17,360 bases of DNA from Planctomycetaceae bacterium (lineage in GTDB: Bacteria > Planctomycetota > Planctomycetia > Pirellulales > Pirellulaceae), in NCBI GenBank assembly GCA_012965455.1, contig DTSG01000564.1, positions 3,738-21,097 of the forward strand, in the 5' to 3' direction. The notes beneath the pieces were generated by a model. It was not told where the DNA came from. It saw only the letters and a list, made by a program, of their open reading frames with translations, and did no database searches. Positions 7,047-15,592 of this stretch are shown in pieces. Made by a program: the position numbers and the translations under genes. Numbering within the stretch: the stretch's first letter is position 1; each line of letters opens with the position of its first letter.

Positions 7047-8201
7047 ATGTCTCGCACAGAACTAAAATCAAAGACGGTTAAAGAACTAGGTCAAAAAGCG
7101 AAAGTCTTAGGTATCACGGGTTATGCGTCGATGCGTAAACCGGCGTTAGTTACCGCTTTGGTCAATAAGTTGCGGGCTCTCAAGGCGGCTAAGACTCGAG
7201 CTAAGACTCGCATCAAGAATAAGCGTTCTGCTGTGAGGAGGACGAACGCAAACGTCTCAACTTCTCTGACAAATATAACAGCGATACCACTACGAGCCTT
7301 GGTAATGGCAACCGCGGAAAAAAAACGCTTAAAGGATTTGTCAAACGGCCCAGCATTTAGTCGCAACGGTGCAAGTAAACGGTTAACACGCGATCGTGTT
7401 GTCGTTTTGGTGAGAGATTCCTATTGGATTCAGGTGTGCTGGGAAATCAAATCGAAGAGTGTGGCTCGAGCCCAAGCAGCTTTGGCGCACCAGTGGCACG
7501 CGGCTCGGCCGATCATTCGTTTGTACGAAGTGCAGAACGACTCACAACAGGTGCATGGAACTCGTGTCCTGCGAGACATTGAAATTCATGGCGGCGTGAC
7601 GAATTGGTATATCGATGTCGATCGAACTCCAACCCCTTACCAAGTTGAGATTGGCTATTTAGCGGACACGGGGGAATTCCACCCGTTGTGTCGCAGTAAC
7701 GCCGTAACTCCACCGGCTCCAGGTTCCTGTGATGCGACTGACATGAATTGGGATGAAATTGCCAAGGACTACAAACGCATCTTTGCTCTCAGTGGTGGAG
7801 ATACCGACGGGCAAGGCAACCAAGACCTAAAGGATTTGTTTGAACAGCGCTTGCAACGTCCGATGAGCAAGTCGGTTGTGATGAAGCACGGTTTGTCGGG
7901 GCAAGACGAAGACGATTCGAAATTGCACTTTGAAGTAGACTCCGAATTGATCGTTTATGGCAACGCTGAGCCTGATGCTACAGTTACGATGGCCGGTGAA
8001 CCGGTGAAGCTAGCTAAAGATGGTAGTTTTACGATTCGCATGGACTTGCCTGACCGCCGCAAGGTTTTCCCGTTGGTCGCCCACGGCGCCGATGGTTTGC
8101 GAGAAAAGACCGTCGTCATTTCTATCGAACGCAATATCAAGATTCTCGAGCCCACCCTCAAAGACCGCATCGCCGCCTTGCGTGAACTCAGGAAAGGGTA
8201 G
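7047..8201 (+). CDS. Rho_N-like/DUF4912 domain protein
   Basis: The 384-residue protein has three parts. Residues 5-43 (ELKSKTVKELGQKAKVLGI to LVNKL) resemble the Rho N-terminal/SAP-like helical fold seen in nucleic-acid-binding proteins. Residues 44-115 form a basic linker rich in Lys and Arg. Residues 117-225 match DUF4912: RVVVLVRDSYWIQVCWEI, a RLYEV strand, and WYIDVDRTPTPYQVEIGYL. A C-terminal beta-rich segment (293-362) with DGSFTIRMDLPDRRKVFPLVA follows, as in planctomycete members of this family. No signal peptide or membrane helix is visible, so it is probably cytoplasmic. The function of DUF4912 is unknown; nucleic acid binding through the N-terminus is an inference. AAGGA lies 11 nt before the ATG. 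It is a single-gene unit downstream of a hairpin-rich leader. Confidence 0.85.
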   Translation: MSRTELKSKTVKELGQKAKVLGITGYASMRKPALVTALVNKLRALKAAKTRAKTRIKNKRSAVRRTNANVSTSLTNITAIPLRALVMATAEKKRLKDLSNGPAFSRNGASKRLTRDRVVVLVRDSYWIQVCWEIKSKSVARAQAALAHQWHAARPIIRLYEVQNDSQQVHGTRVLRDIEIHGGVTNWYIDVDRTPTPYQVEIGYLADTGEFHPLCRSNAVTPPAPGSCDATDMNWDEIAKDYKRIFALSGGDTDGQGNQDLKDLFEQRLQRPMSKSVVMKHGLSGQDEDDSKLHFEVDSELIVYGNAEPDATVTMAGEPVKLAKDGSFTIRMDLPDRRKVFPLVAHGADGLREKTVVISIERNIKILEPTLKDRIAALRELRKG

Positions 8202-8513
8202 GCAGTGGCCGCCCGTTCAAACTCCAATACCCTCAATCGGTTTGCAATTCCCTGCCTGCAGTGCTAAAGTTGCGGATAGCCTCTTCCATGTTTGTGGGCT
8301 AGTGCTGATTTTTTGGGGAGCCGATACGAGAACCGCAGGGGACTGGTTTTTGATGACAGCCACGGGTCATGCCACGATTTGGTAATACTTGCTATTGCTA
8401 GGTTGCGGATCGCGCGTCCTGTTTTCCAAGTCCCCACCTTAAATTTGCGGGCTCTCACAAAACTCACTACCACGGCATTGCGGCGGAGGCTTTTTTTATG
8501 ATCGGTGTTTCCT
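8202..8513. other. Intergenic region between DUF4912 gene and larE
   Basis: This gap of about 310 bp has no credible conventional gene. It contains a weak hairpin followed by six T's (8277-8314), a 5-bp hairpin ATGAC/GTCAT (8353-8370), and a GTTGCGGAT direct repeat (near 8269 and 8402). At the end, a GGAGG (8485-8489) sits 8 nt before an ATG at 8498 that opens a 13-codon frame running into larE. Any larE promoter would lie here; none stands out. Confidence 0.5.
8277..8314 (+). terminator. Weak possible terminator after DUF4912 gene
   Basis: TAGCC (8277-8281) pairs with GGCTA (8297-8301) and a run of six T's begins at 8309. The 5-bp stem, 15-nt loop and 7-nt gap before the T-run make it weak. 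Confidence 0.25.
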
Positions 8514-9371
8514 ATGTCTCTTGCTGCGACCCAATTTGACTCCCTGTCGATTACTCAAATCTCCAAACATGCTCAAACCCTAGTACGATTCATTTCTCAA
8601 TTTGAATCCTGCGCGGTCGCTTTGTCTGCCGGAGTTGATAGTAGCGTGGTTGCCAAAGCAGCTTTTCTCGCAGTCGGCGAGCGGGCGGTTGCAGTTACCG
8701 CTCAAAGTGCAAGTCTGGCCAGTGGCGAATTGCAGTCGGCTCAACAAACAGCAGCGTTAATTGGTATCCGTCACCTAGTTATTGAAACAGCGGAATTTGA
8801 AAACGCGGATTATTTGCGAAATGCAGCCGACAGGTGTTATCACTGCAAAACTGAACTCTATCAAAAGTTGCAATCCTTGGCTGCGGCTACAGCAGGATGC
8901 GTGCTGTTAAGCGGGACTAACCTAGACGATCTGGGTGATTATCGACCTGGACTTGTAGCAGGAGTTGAGCATCAAGTCGTAACTCCACTGGCGGATTGTC
9001 GGCTTGATAAAACAACGGTACGAGGTATCGCCAAGTTCTGGGACTTGCCAGTTTGGGATCGCCCGGCGAGTCCCTGTCTATCCAGCCGCATTGCGTATGG
9101 AGAAACGGTCACACCGGAGCGTCTCGCAATGGTAGACGCGGCAGAAATTTATCTCAGAGGTCGTGGATTTACCGACGTCCGCGTTCGTTATCATCGCGAT
9201 GATTTAGCTCGCATAGAAGTAAGCGCTGAGCAGATTTCTGATCTGACGGGTGATTCTATGCGGCAAACGGTCGATACAAAACTTCGCTCACTGGGGTTTG
9301 CGCTTGTCACGATTGACCTGCGGGGTTTTCAATCGGGTAGCTTGAATCAGCTATTGCAGATTCAAACCTGA
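8514..9371 (+). CDS. larE: LarE-family ATP-dependent sacrificial sulfur transferase
   Basis: LarE inserts sulfur into the pyridinium precursor of the nickel-pincer nucleotide cofactor of lactate racemase and related enzymes. The 285-residue protein has the PP-loop ATP site SAGVDSS (38-44), a DRCYHCK motif with Cys108 and Cys111, and PASPCLSSRIAYGE with Cys188, the position of the sulfur-donor Cys in Lactiplantibacillus LarE. The C-terminal LRGFQSGSLN is typical. Cys108, Cys111 and Cys188 together fit the iron-sulfur-cluster type of LarE that uses three Cys, rather than the single-Cys type. The ATG at 8514 is chosen; an in-frame GTG at 8505 would add three residues. A GGAGG sits 24 nt upstream and better serves an ATG at 8498 in another frame. 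No larB, larC or racemase is adjacent, so the target cofactor use is unknown. Confidence 0.9.
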   Translation: MSLAATQFDSLSITQISKHAQTLVRFISQFESCAVALSAGVDSSVVAKAAFLAVGERAVAVTAQSASLASGELQSAQQTAALIGIRHLVIETAEFENADYLRNAADRCYHCKTELYQKLQSLAAATAGCVLLSGTNLDDLGDYRPGLVAGVEHQVVTPLADCRLDKTTVRGIAKFWDLPVWDRPASPCLSSRIAYGETVTPERLAMVDAAEIYLRGRGFTDVRVRYHRDDLARIEVSAEQISDLTGDSMRQTVDTKLRSLGFALVTIDLRGFQSGSLNQLLQIQT

Positions 9372-9379
9372 ACAGCTGA

Positions 9380-10927
9380 TTATTGATAGGTTGCGCCAGC
9401 GCGCTGCTCTGCAAATGTCTTGCGGAGATCCTCATCGAGACGATCGATGATTTCCATTTGAACTTTAAGATCGATTTGGTCAATGATTTCACTGAGCGAG
9501 ACGAGTTCTTGGACTACCTTTTTAGGATCGTTCTGGCGATGATAAATATTGGCCAGTCCCGCTAAACCAAATCCACGGAAATGTTGTTCTTCAGGTCCCA
9601 AGAGAACAAGTTCTAGATAATAGGATTCGGCGAGTGCGTAATCTGCGGCGGTCAAATATAAGTCGCCTAGCCTTTGGTGAGCGCGTAGAGTGTAGTAATT
9701 GTTGTTGGGAGAATCCATCGGTGGGAAATACTCTTCAACACATTTGTAGGCTTCATCGGTGTTGAGGATCGACGCGTAATAATACTGTTGCTCAACCGTG
9801 TCATATTTCTCGATGGTGTTTGTAGGCTCGATGGGTAAGTCCAGTGGTGTTTCTTGATATCGCATACTGGCTAGTACCATGCCACCGACAAAGAAGATGA
9901 CCGCTGCCAGCATCCACAAGCGATTCAAGGTAAACTGTCCAGTCTGTCGCGTGTGAGTTTTCATGAGGGCGTCAAGTTGTTGTGTTGCTTGGACTCGAGC
10001 ATTCGCCAGCGACATGTTTTCCCAATCCCAGCGGTCGAGATCATCGGGCCAGCTATTGTCGATATCGGTGGCCGGTAGTTTTCGCAGCGATTCTTGTAAG
10101 TCAGTTGCTTTTTGAAAACGGTCAGCGGGATCTTTGGCTAGCAACTTCATGATGAGCGAGCTAAACGCTGCGGAAAGATCACTGCGATGTTCCTGAATCG
10201 CCACCGGTTCTCGTTTGAGGTGCTGCACGGCAACACTCAACGCAGTCTCACCTTGAAAAGGAGGATTTCCAGTGAGCATATGATAGGCTGTTACACCTAA
10301 CGAATACATATCACTGCGAGGATCGACGGCTTTGCCTTCCGCTTGTTCTGGGCTCATGTACAGGGGCGTCCCCATCGTGATACCAATCTGAGTGGTTTGT
10401 ACACCGTCAGCTTGATCGACAACTCGAGCTAATCCAAAATCAGCAACTTTGACTTCACCGGTTGGGGCGAGCATAATGTTTTCGGGTTTGATATCACGAT
10501 GGATGATCCCTTGCTTGCCCGCTCGATTAAGCGCCGCGGCAACCTGTTGTAGAATATTGATTCCTAATCCACTTGAGACATTTCCGTTACGCTGCATGAA
10601 CTGAGCGAGGTTTTGCCCAGCAACATATTCTTGGGCGATAAAGTGAATCCCCTGGATATTCCCGACTTCATATATTTGAACGATATTTGCGTGGACCAGA
10701 GACGCTGCAGCTTGGGCTTCCGTGTGAAATCTACGCACATAGGATTCTTGTTCAGCGAGATTGCTTTTGAGTACCTTAAAGGCAACTCGTCGTTTCAGCG
10801 ATTGTTGTTCCGCTAAATAGACAACACTCATCCCACCATGTCCGAGGCGTCTGAGGATCTGATAGTCGCCCAGAGTTAGCCCGATGAGAGAGGCAGAATG
10901 CAGATTTTCGGATTCAGCAGTGGTCAT
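9380..10927 (-). CDS. Membrane-anchored Ser/Thr protein kinase (PknB-like)
   Basis: The 515-residue protein carries a complete Hanks-type kinase domain at about 21-285: Gly-rich loop GHGGMSVV (29-36), catalytic Lys51 in VAFKV, HRDIKPEN (143-150, Asp145), DFG (163-165), and SPE (192-194) in place of APE. A juxtamembrane stretch leads to one membrane helix (about 337-355). The C-terminal 160 residues contain helical repeats resembling TPRs (YYTLRAHQRLGDLYLTAADYALAESYYLELV, then GLAGLANIYHRQND). The kinase is cytoplasmic and the repeat half lies on the other side of the membrane, probably for protein interaction. Planctomycetes carry many such kinases; the substrate is unknown. It converges on larE with 8 bp between stop codons and is divergent from the gene at 11137. 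No clear ribosome binding site precedes the ATG. Confidence 0.93.
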   Translation of the reverse strand: MTTAESENLHSASLIGLTLGDYQILRRLGHGGMSVVYLAEQQSLKRRVAFKVLKSNLAEQESYVRRFHTEAQAAASLVHANIVQIYEVGNIQGIHFIAQEYVAGQNLAQFMQRNGNVSSGLGINILQQVAAALNRAGKQGIIHRDIKPENIMLAPTGEVKVADFGLARVVDQADGVQTTQIGITMGTPLYMSPEQAEGKAVDPRSDMYSLGVTAYHMLTGNPPFQGETALSVAVQHLKREPVAIQEHRSDLSAAFSSLIMKLLAKDPADRFQKATDLQESLRKLPATDIDNSWPDDLDRWDWENMSLANARVQATQQLDALMKTHTRQTGQFTLNRLWMLAAVIFFVGGMVLASMRYQETPLDLPIEPTNTIEKYDTVEQQYYYASILNTDEAYKCVEEYFPPMDSPNNNYYTLRAHQRLGDLYLTAADYALAESYYLELVLLGPEEQHFRGFGLAGLANIYHRQNDPKKVVQELVSLSEIIDQIDLKVQMEIIDRLDEDLRKTFAEQRAGATYQ

Positions 10928-11136
10928 AATGCGTTAGCAGTGATTCTTTTTCGCCGTTTGTAAGTACCGCTCCATTATATAAGAGTTGATACGGATTAGC
11001 GTACAGATTGTTCCATAAATTCGATATGTTGAATCATACTAGTCCACTTTTCGCTTCACCCTCGCAGTTAAGCTATATAGTGTGCTGCGGTTTGAATTGA
11101 TGATACAAAGACTCAATAAAAACCGAGACTCTACCA

Positions 11137-11910
11137 ATGAATTATTCCGCTAAACCGTTGCCCGGCCGGTCAACACGTTATTATCGTTGGGTCGTTTACA
11201 CGTTGCTAGTTTCAGCCGGCCTTCACGTTTTAGGTGTGATCACTGCGCTCGGTGTGTTGCAGCCTGGGCTTGATGTGCAACGGCCTATATTGGATCGCGC
11301 TTATTACATCAGCAACAACGTTTTGTCTTGGCGGCTCGGTTGGCTAGTGTGGCAATGTACCGCGATTTCCAATCTTGCTGCGGCCATCGCCATTGTTTGT
11401 TATTTTCGTCACGCCTATCGCCAGCGAGTCTGTGGCACTCGCTGGCCGTATTACTGGTCACTGGCAGCACTGGTGTTTACGATATCAGCGATAATTCCAG
11501 AGCAGTGGGCTGAGTTTGCTCTGGTATCTGAATTTATCCAAACTGCGGATCTTGCAGTCACCACAGGCGACGCCAGCGAATACTTATTACAGGAATCACG
11601 TTGGCTTGTCATGACCACGACTTGTGGCGCCTGTGGCTATACGATGATGCAATTCGCTTGGATTTGCTGCGCGACAATCTATCATGGCCGGCCTCGAAAA
11701 ATATGGTGGTTCTGGGGCCTCGGTTTGATCGATATTGTCTTCTTCACAATTTCCTATGTAGCGTGCTATTGGAGCTGCCAAGCGGCGCTGCAAGGCGGAG
11801 CGTATGTTGGATTCGAAACGGTATTTATTTTCAACGCGATTGCGTTTCCACTATTGATTTTGTGGATGTTGATGTTCATTGCCGTTGTGGGCAATCGCCA
11901 TCATGCATAG
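11137..11910 (+). CDS. Unrecognised six-TM membrane protein
   Basis: I do not recognise this 257-residue protein. It has six predicted membrane helices (about 17-42, 66-90, 104-121, 156-182, 190-212 and 224-251), with a polar loop of about 35 residues between helices 3 and 4 (122-155). Helices 4 and 5 are unusually rich in Cys (TTTCGACGY, ICCATIY, ACYWSCQ). It is transcribed divergently from the kinase across a 209-bp gap and converges on the DUF4190-like gene with 35 bp between stops. It stands as a single-gene unit. The ATG follows only a weak GAG-type ribosome binding site. No substrate or partner can be inferred. Confidence 0.75.
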   Translation: MNYSAKPLPGRSTRYYRWVVYTLLVSAGLHVLGVITALGVLQPGLDVQRPILDRAYYISNNVLSWRLGWLVWQCTAISNLAAAIAIVCYFRHAYRQRVCGTRWPYYWSLAALVFTISAIIPEQWAEFALVSEFIQTADLAVTTGDASEYLLQESRWLVMTTTCGACGYTMMQFAWICCATIYHGRPRKIWWFWGLGLIDIVFFTISYVACYWSCQAALQGGAYVGFETVFIFNAIAFPLLILWMLMFIAVVGNRHHA

Positions 11911-11945
11911 CCGCCGATCATTTTCTTGAAGTTACTGATGGATTA

Positions 11946-12338
11946 CTAGCCCAAAATGCCAGCAACGACTGCCCCGACTGCACAGAGGTGGAAGATGATT
12001 GTGCAGGCGCCGGCGACAATTCCAACGATCGCATGCGCTGAGCCTTTAATAACAGGGTTTTGCTTGCGAGCTTGTAGTCCCTTGATCCCGAGGTAGATAC
12101 TTCCGATACCAGAGAAGGGGATGAAGAAGGAGAAGATGCCAAGGTAGTATGCGATAAGTGCATGTTTGTTTTTGTAGGGAATGAGTCCGCCGGTGGCGTC
12201 GCCTTGCATGTCTTGCACATATTGCGGCGTCACATAAGTTACTTGCTCAGCTTGGGGAGTAACATATGGATTTGCGTTGTCCGCTTCCGGTGTTGGATTT
12301 ACGTTTAGCGGGTCATTTTCATTTGGTGTATTTGACAT
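11946..12338 (-). CDS. Small DUF4190-like two-TM protein
   Basis: The 130-residue protein begins with a disordered polar segment rich in Pro, Asn and Gln (1-55), then two membrane helices (about 59-83 and 101-128). The pattern AYYLGIFSFFIPFSGIGSIYLGIKGLQ, then KGSAHAIVGIVAGACTII, matches DUF4190-type small membrane proteins, whose function is unknown. The frame is open upstream to 12443, but the ATG at 12338 is preferred because the longer start would overlap the preceding gene and add residues unlike the family. It lies 47 bp downstream of the larger membrane protein gene and is probably cotranscribed with it. Confidence 0.75.
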   Translation of the reverse strand: MSNTPNENDPLNVNPTPEADNANPYVTPQAEQVTYVTPQYVQDMQGDATGGLIPYKNKHALIAYYLGIFSFFIPFSGIGSIYLGIKGLQARKQNPVIKGSAHAIVGIVAGACTIIFHLCAVGAVVAGILG

Positions 12339-12385
12339 AAGTTGTCGCTCGCTAACAAAGATTATTGCCTGATTGTTTGCTGTAA

Positions 12386-13675
12386 TTAGAAGCTGAAGAA
12401 TGGGATTGGGATAAGTAAAGCATGTTGTTCCAGCAAGCTCCATTCACCATACCAAGATGTATACCGCGAAGCGAGTACTATCGAACCATAAGCAAACACG
12501 ATGGGTATGAGGGTCAGGCGGCCTAACCAGATCGACAATCGCAGACGCGGCGTTTCACGGCGGTGGGCACGAGCGTAGGCCCAGCCCAAGAGGATGCGTG
12601 TCGGCCAAGCGAAGATGATGAAAACAACAGCTGGTAACATAACAACTTCTCGCGGTGTCAATTCGATTTTGACTAAATATACGGGCAACGCCAATAGCCA
12701 CACGGAAACCATCGATATCCATAATGCCAGTGGCGCGCGTTGGTACATTGACCGAACAACGCCAATTTCTCTAAAAACGCCAAGCCGTTGTTCCACGGCG
12801 AAACGTGTTTGTAACATCGGTAGGTACAAAAAAATGATTGCGAGTGCAATATATCCGATCGTTCCGCAAACGACGTTGATGCCGCGGGGCAAAACCATCC
12901 CGCCAATACACAAGCCAATGGGAATAATGAGCCAACAGAACGTACCAATAAACCCCTGGAACCCTGCCACAAAAAGCGCACGCAAGGGAAATTGACTGAC
13001 GAATTCCCAGAACCTGTCATGGGCGGCGACATAGATCTTACGATTTAATCCTTCTTTCAAAAATTTTACGGGCGCCGGCCAAATGAAATGTCGCAGTAAT
13101 CCACCGCGGGCCCAAGCCCACAGGGTAACGAGGCTTGTAAGTGCAATTAGCAAGGCAGTCTGCCGACCGTATTGGGCAGCTCGTTCGCTGCCGGGCAGCA
13201 TGATTGTGGCATCCACGTAGTAATTAGACATGAAATATGCGGGCAGCCAAATGAGGAATGTTCCGAGGATGACGCCGCCCGCTCGAGCAGCGGCTTGGAT
13301 TCCCCAAAACCCTGCCCGAACCTTTTGGTGTTTCACAATCCGTCTGGAAATCTCTAGTAAATATCCGAGAGCTACGAATTGGACGATTGGCAATGATGCG
13401 GCGAGAGCGAGTGCTGTAACAAGGACAGCGACACCGAAGATCCAGAATACGCAGCGGTAAAACCCACGAAAAGGCGCAAATAATACATGGGTGATTTGCT
13501 TAACAACGTCCAGATGTTGTGTCGAATATTGCGTGTCCGCGACAACCGGCTTTACGCTGGTGGGAACTACCGGCTGCACCGGCGTTGGCACGACTGCCTC
13601 AACTGGAGTTGCTACAACCGTTGGTGGATCAGTTGGGGGGGTTGGTTCCAGATTATCGTGTTCGGTTTCAAGCAT
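12386..13675 (-). CDS. Conserved-looking multi-TM membrane protein, function unknown
   Basis: The 429-residue product begins with about 45 residues of low-complexity Pro/Val/Thr repeats (VVPTPVQPVVPTSVKPVV), followed by about eight membrane helices (roughly 77-110, 134-150, 174-192, 230-262, 267-291, 318-337, 346-367 and 385-405). The segment ASLPIVQFVALGYLLEISRRIV resembles the 'inner helix then GYLLE' feature of DUF4013-type proteins, but I cannot confirm that family. The ATG at 13675 is chosen; TTG at 13681 is also possible, and neither has a good ribosome binding site. It is followed 47 bp downstream by the DUF4190-like gene and is divergent from the DUF1549/1553 gene. Confidence 0.75.
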   Translation of the reverse strand: MLETEHDNLEPTPPTDPPTVVATPVEAVVPTPVQPVVPTSVKPVVADTQYSTQHLDVVKQITHVLFAPFRGFYRCVFWIFGVAVLVTALALAASLPIVQFVALGYLLEISRRIVKHQKVRAGFWGIQAAARAGGVILGTFLIWLPAYFMSNYYVDATIMLPGSERAAQYGRQTALLIALTSLVTLWAWARGGLLRHFIWPAPVKFLKEGLNRKIYVAAHDRFWEFVSQFPLRALFVAGFQGFIGTFCWLIIPIGLCIGGMVLPRGINVVCGTIGYIALAIIFLYLPMLQTRFAVEQRLGVFREIGVVRSMYQRAPLALWISMVSVWLLALPVYLVKIELTPREVVMLPAVVFIIFAWPTRILLGWAYARAHRRETPRLRLSIWLGRLTLIPIVFAYGSIVLASRYTSWYGEWSLLEQHALLIPIPFFSF

Positions 13676-13863
13676 GATCAAAGGAGAAAAGATGATGGCG
13701 GATAAGCAGAAATGGTATGGGGCGTTTGTAATGCCGATTCTATAAATGTAGCAAAGTGCTAATGACGGATGATCTAGAAAAGAAAACTCATAACGCTATA
13801 ATACATTATACAATTCACTTAGTGGAAAATTGGTATAAGTTGACGTACAAGGAAACTGTGAAA

Positions 13864-15537
13864 ATGAAATGGCGGCCAATCATCTCGGTATTGATTTGCC
13901 TCGTCGCCCTCGGCGGCATTTCTAGCAGTCTGCTGTCAACAAGTCAAATAGGTTCGTCGGCGGATTGGCAAAAGCGGCCTCTTCGTCCTGATACCGGTGT
14001 CCTGAACGTCGTTGCGGCGGTCAATGGCGAGTTTATCGATTCATGGAAAAATGCCGATTTAGAAGCGGCCCCACCTGCTTCGGTGCTCGCTGTCATGCGT
14101 CGTGCTTCGCTCGCTCTGCATGGAACAGTTCCATCGCTGGAAGAAATTCGTGAGTTTGGCCCGTCAGAACAAATGGTTGATACTCTAGCTGCAGAAAACG
14201 ACTTGCTGGATCGCTACATCCAATATTTATTAGCAGATCGTCGTTATGCGGATTATGTCAGTGAACGATTTGCCCGAGTGTTTGTTGGTGTGGACGCCGG
14301 ACCCTTCTTGGTCTATCGCCGCCGCCGTTTTCAATTGTGGCTGAGTGACCAACTTTTTGCGAATCGACGATACGATAGTTTATGCCGAGAATTAATCAGC
14401 GGTACGGGCGTCTGGGTGAGTGATCCAGCTGTTAATTTTGTAACGGCAACGATTACTGATGACAATCAAGGTCGCCCTGATTTACCAAAATTGGCCGGGC
14501 GTACGAGTCGCGCATTCTTGGGGATGCGATTGGATTGTCTGCAGTGCCATGATGATGCACTGGGCACTATCGGCTTGAGCTTTGAGGGGATGTCGCGGGA
14601 GGCGTTGCAAACCGATTTTCATCAATTCGCAGCTTTTTATTCTCAAGCGAGCATTAGTCTAGGCGGCGTACAGGATGACTATCGCCACTATTCTTACACC
14701 TATTTGGGCGATGAAAAAGATAAAATAATCACGCCCAAAGTCCCTTTTCAATCTGACTTGACATTACCCGCAGGTTCACGTCGTGGGCAACTTGCTACTT
14801 GGATTACGGCCCGCCAAAACCGAGCATTTTCGCGGACAGCCGTGAACCGGGTGTGGGCGATTATTTTTGGTAAACCGTTGGTGGAACCCGTGGATGACAT
14901 TCCGTTGTCGGGACCGTTTCCGCCAGGTCTAGAATTGTTGGCAACTGATTTTAGTGATCATGAGTATGATCTGAAACGACTGATCCAAATCATCACTCGC
15001 CTCGATGTCTTTCGTATCTCTAGTCGAGCAGCATTCGAGGTGACTTCACGACACGAGCAAGCTTGGACGGTTTTTCCTTTGGTGCGTTTGCGGCCGGAGC
15101 AGGTAGCTGGCGGCATTGGTCAAACCGCCAGGGTGCGGACGATTAATGCCGATGTTAGCTATTCGGTGCGGCAACAGCAGCAACAGGATATTTTGTCCTT
15201 TGTTAAGCGATACGGGGATACCGGAGAAGATGAGTTTGAGGATCGCGGCGGTACGATTACGCAACGACTGCTAATGATGAATGGCAATTTCGTAAAAGAT
15301 CGAACACGCAGTTCCGATGGCTCAAATGCAGCCGCCCGGATTGCAGCGATTGCTGAAGATGACGAAGATGCCGTTCAAATCACGTATCTTTGCGTACTCA
15401 CTCGGCTACCTTCAAAGACAGAGCGAGATCACTTTATATTAGCATTGCATGGGGTCTCGGCCGAACAACGCGAGCGGGTATTAGAAGATCTTTTTTGGAC
15501 TTTAATTAATAGCACCGAGTTTTCTTGGAATCATTAA
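13864..15537 (+). CDS. DUF1549/DUF1553 secreted protein (planctomycete cytochrome-like)
   Basis: The 557-residue protein begins with a hydrophobic leader (MKWRPIISVLICLVALGGISS) and is probably exported or anchored. Residues about 65-265 fit DUF1549: ASLALHGTVPSLEEI, YADYVSERFARVFVG, and a CLQCHDD motif (Cys225, Cys228, His229) that has the CxxCH form of a c-type heme site. The DUF1553 part contains RRGQLATWITARQNRAFSRTAVNRVWAIIFGKPLVEPVDDI. It lacks the N-terminal PSCyt1 domain that many relatives have and is shorter than they are. These proteins are abundant in planctomycetes, usually paired with DUF1501 proteins, and have no proven function. The ATG at 13864 has AAGGA 10 nt upstream; a longer frame from 13756 would bury the leader. 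The DUF1501 gene follows after 55 bp. Confidence 0.88.
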   Translation: MKWRPIISVLICLVALGGISSSLLSTSQIGSSADWQKRPLRPDTGVLNVVAAVNGEFIDSWKNADLEAAPPASVLAVMRRASLALHGTVPSLEEIREFGPSEQMVDTLAAENDLLDRYIQYLLADRRYADYVSERFARVFVGVDAGPFLVYRRRRFQLWLSDQLFANRRYDSLCRELISGTGVWVSDPAVNFVTATITDDNQGRPDLPKLAGRTSRAFLGMRLDCLQCHDDALGTIGLSFEGMSREALQTDFHQFAAFYSQASISLGGVQDDYRHYSYTYLGDEKDKIITPKVPFQSDLTLPAGSRRGQLATWITARQNRAFSRTAVNRVWAIIFGKPLVEPVDDIPLSGPFPPGLELLATDFSDHEYDLKRLIQIITRLDVFRISSRAAFEVTSRHEQAWTVFPLVRLRPEQVAGGIGQTARVRTINADVSYSVRQQQQQDILSFVKRYGDTGEDEFEDRGGTITQRLLMMNGNFVKDRTRSSDGSNAAARIAAIAEDDEDAVQITYLCVLTRLPSKTERDHFILALHGVSAEQRERVLEDLFWTLINSTEFSWNH

Positions 15538-15592
15538 TATTGCTCCTAGCAAAGAACATCCGTTTTAAACACGGAGAAAGAGAAGTACATCA

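Noticed and set aside
8020..8385. 121-codon plus-strand frame overlapping the end of the DUF4912 gene
   Set aside because: It is in a different frame from a well-supported gene and has no recognisable domain.
12339..12443. Longer DUF4190-like protein from 12443
   Set aside because: The extra residues overlap the end of the preceding gene and do not resemble the family; the ATG at 12338 fits the usual Pro/Asn-rich start.
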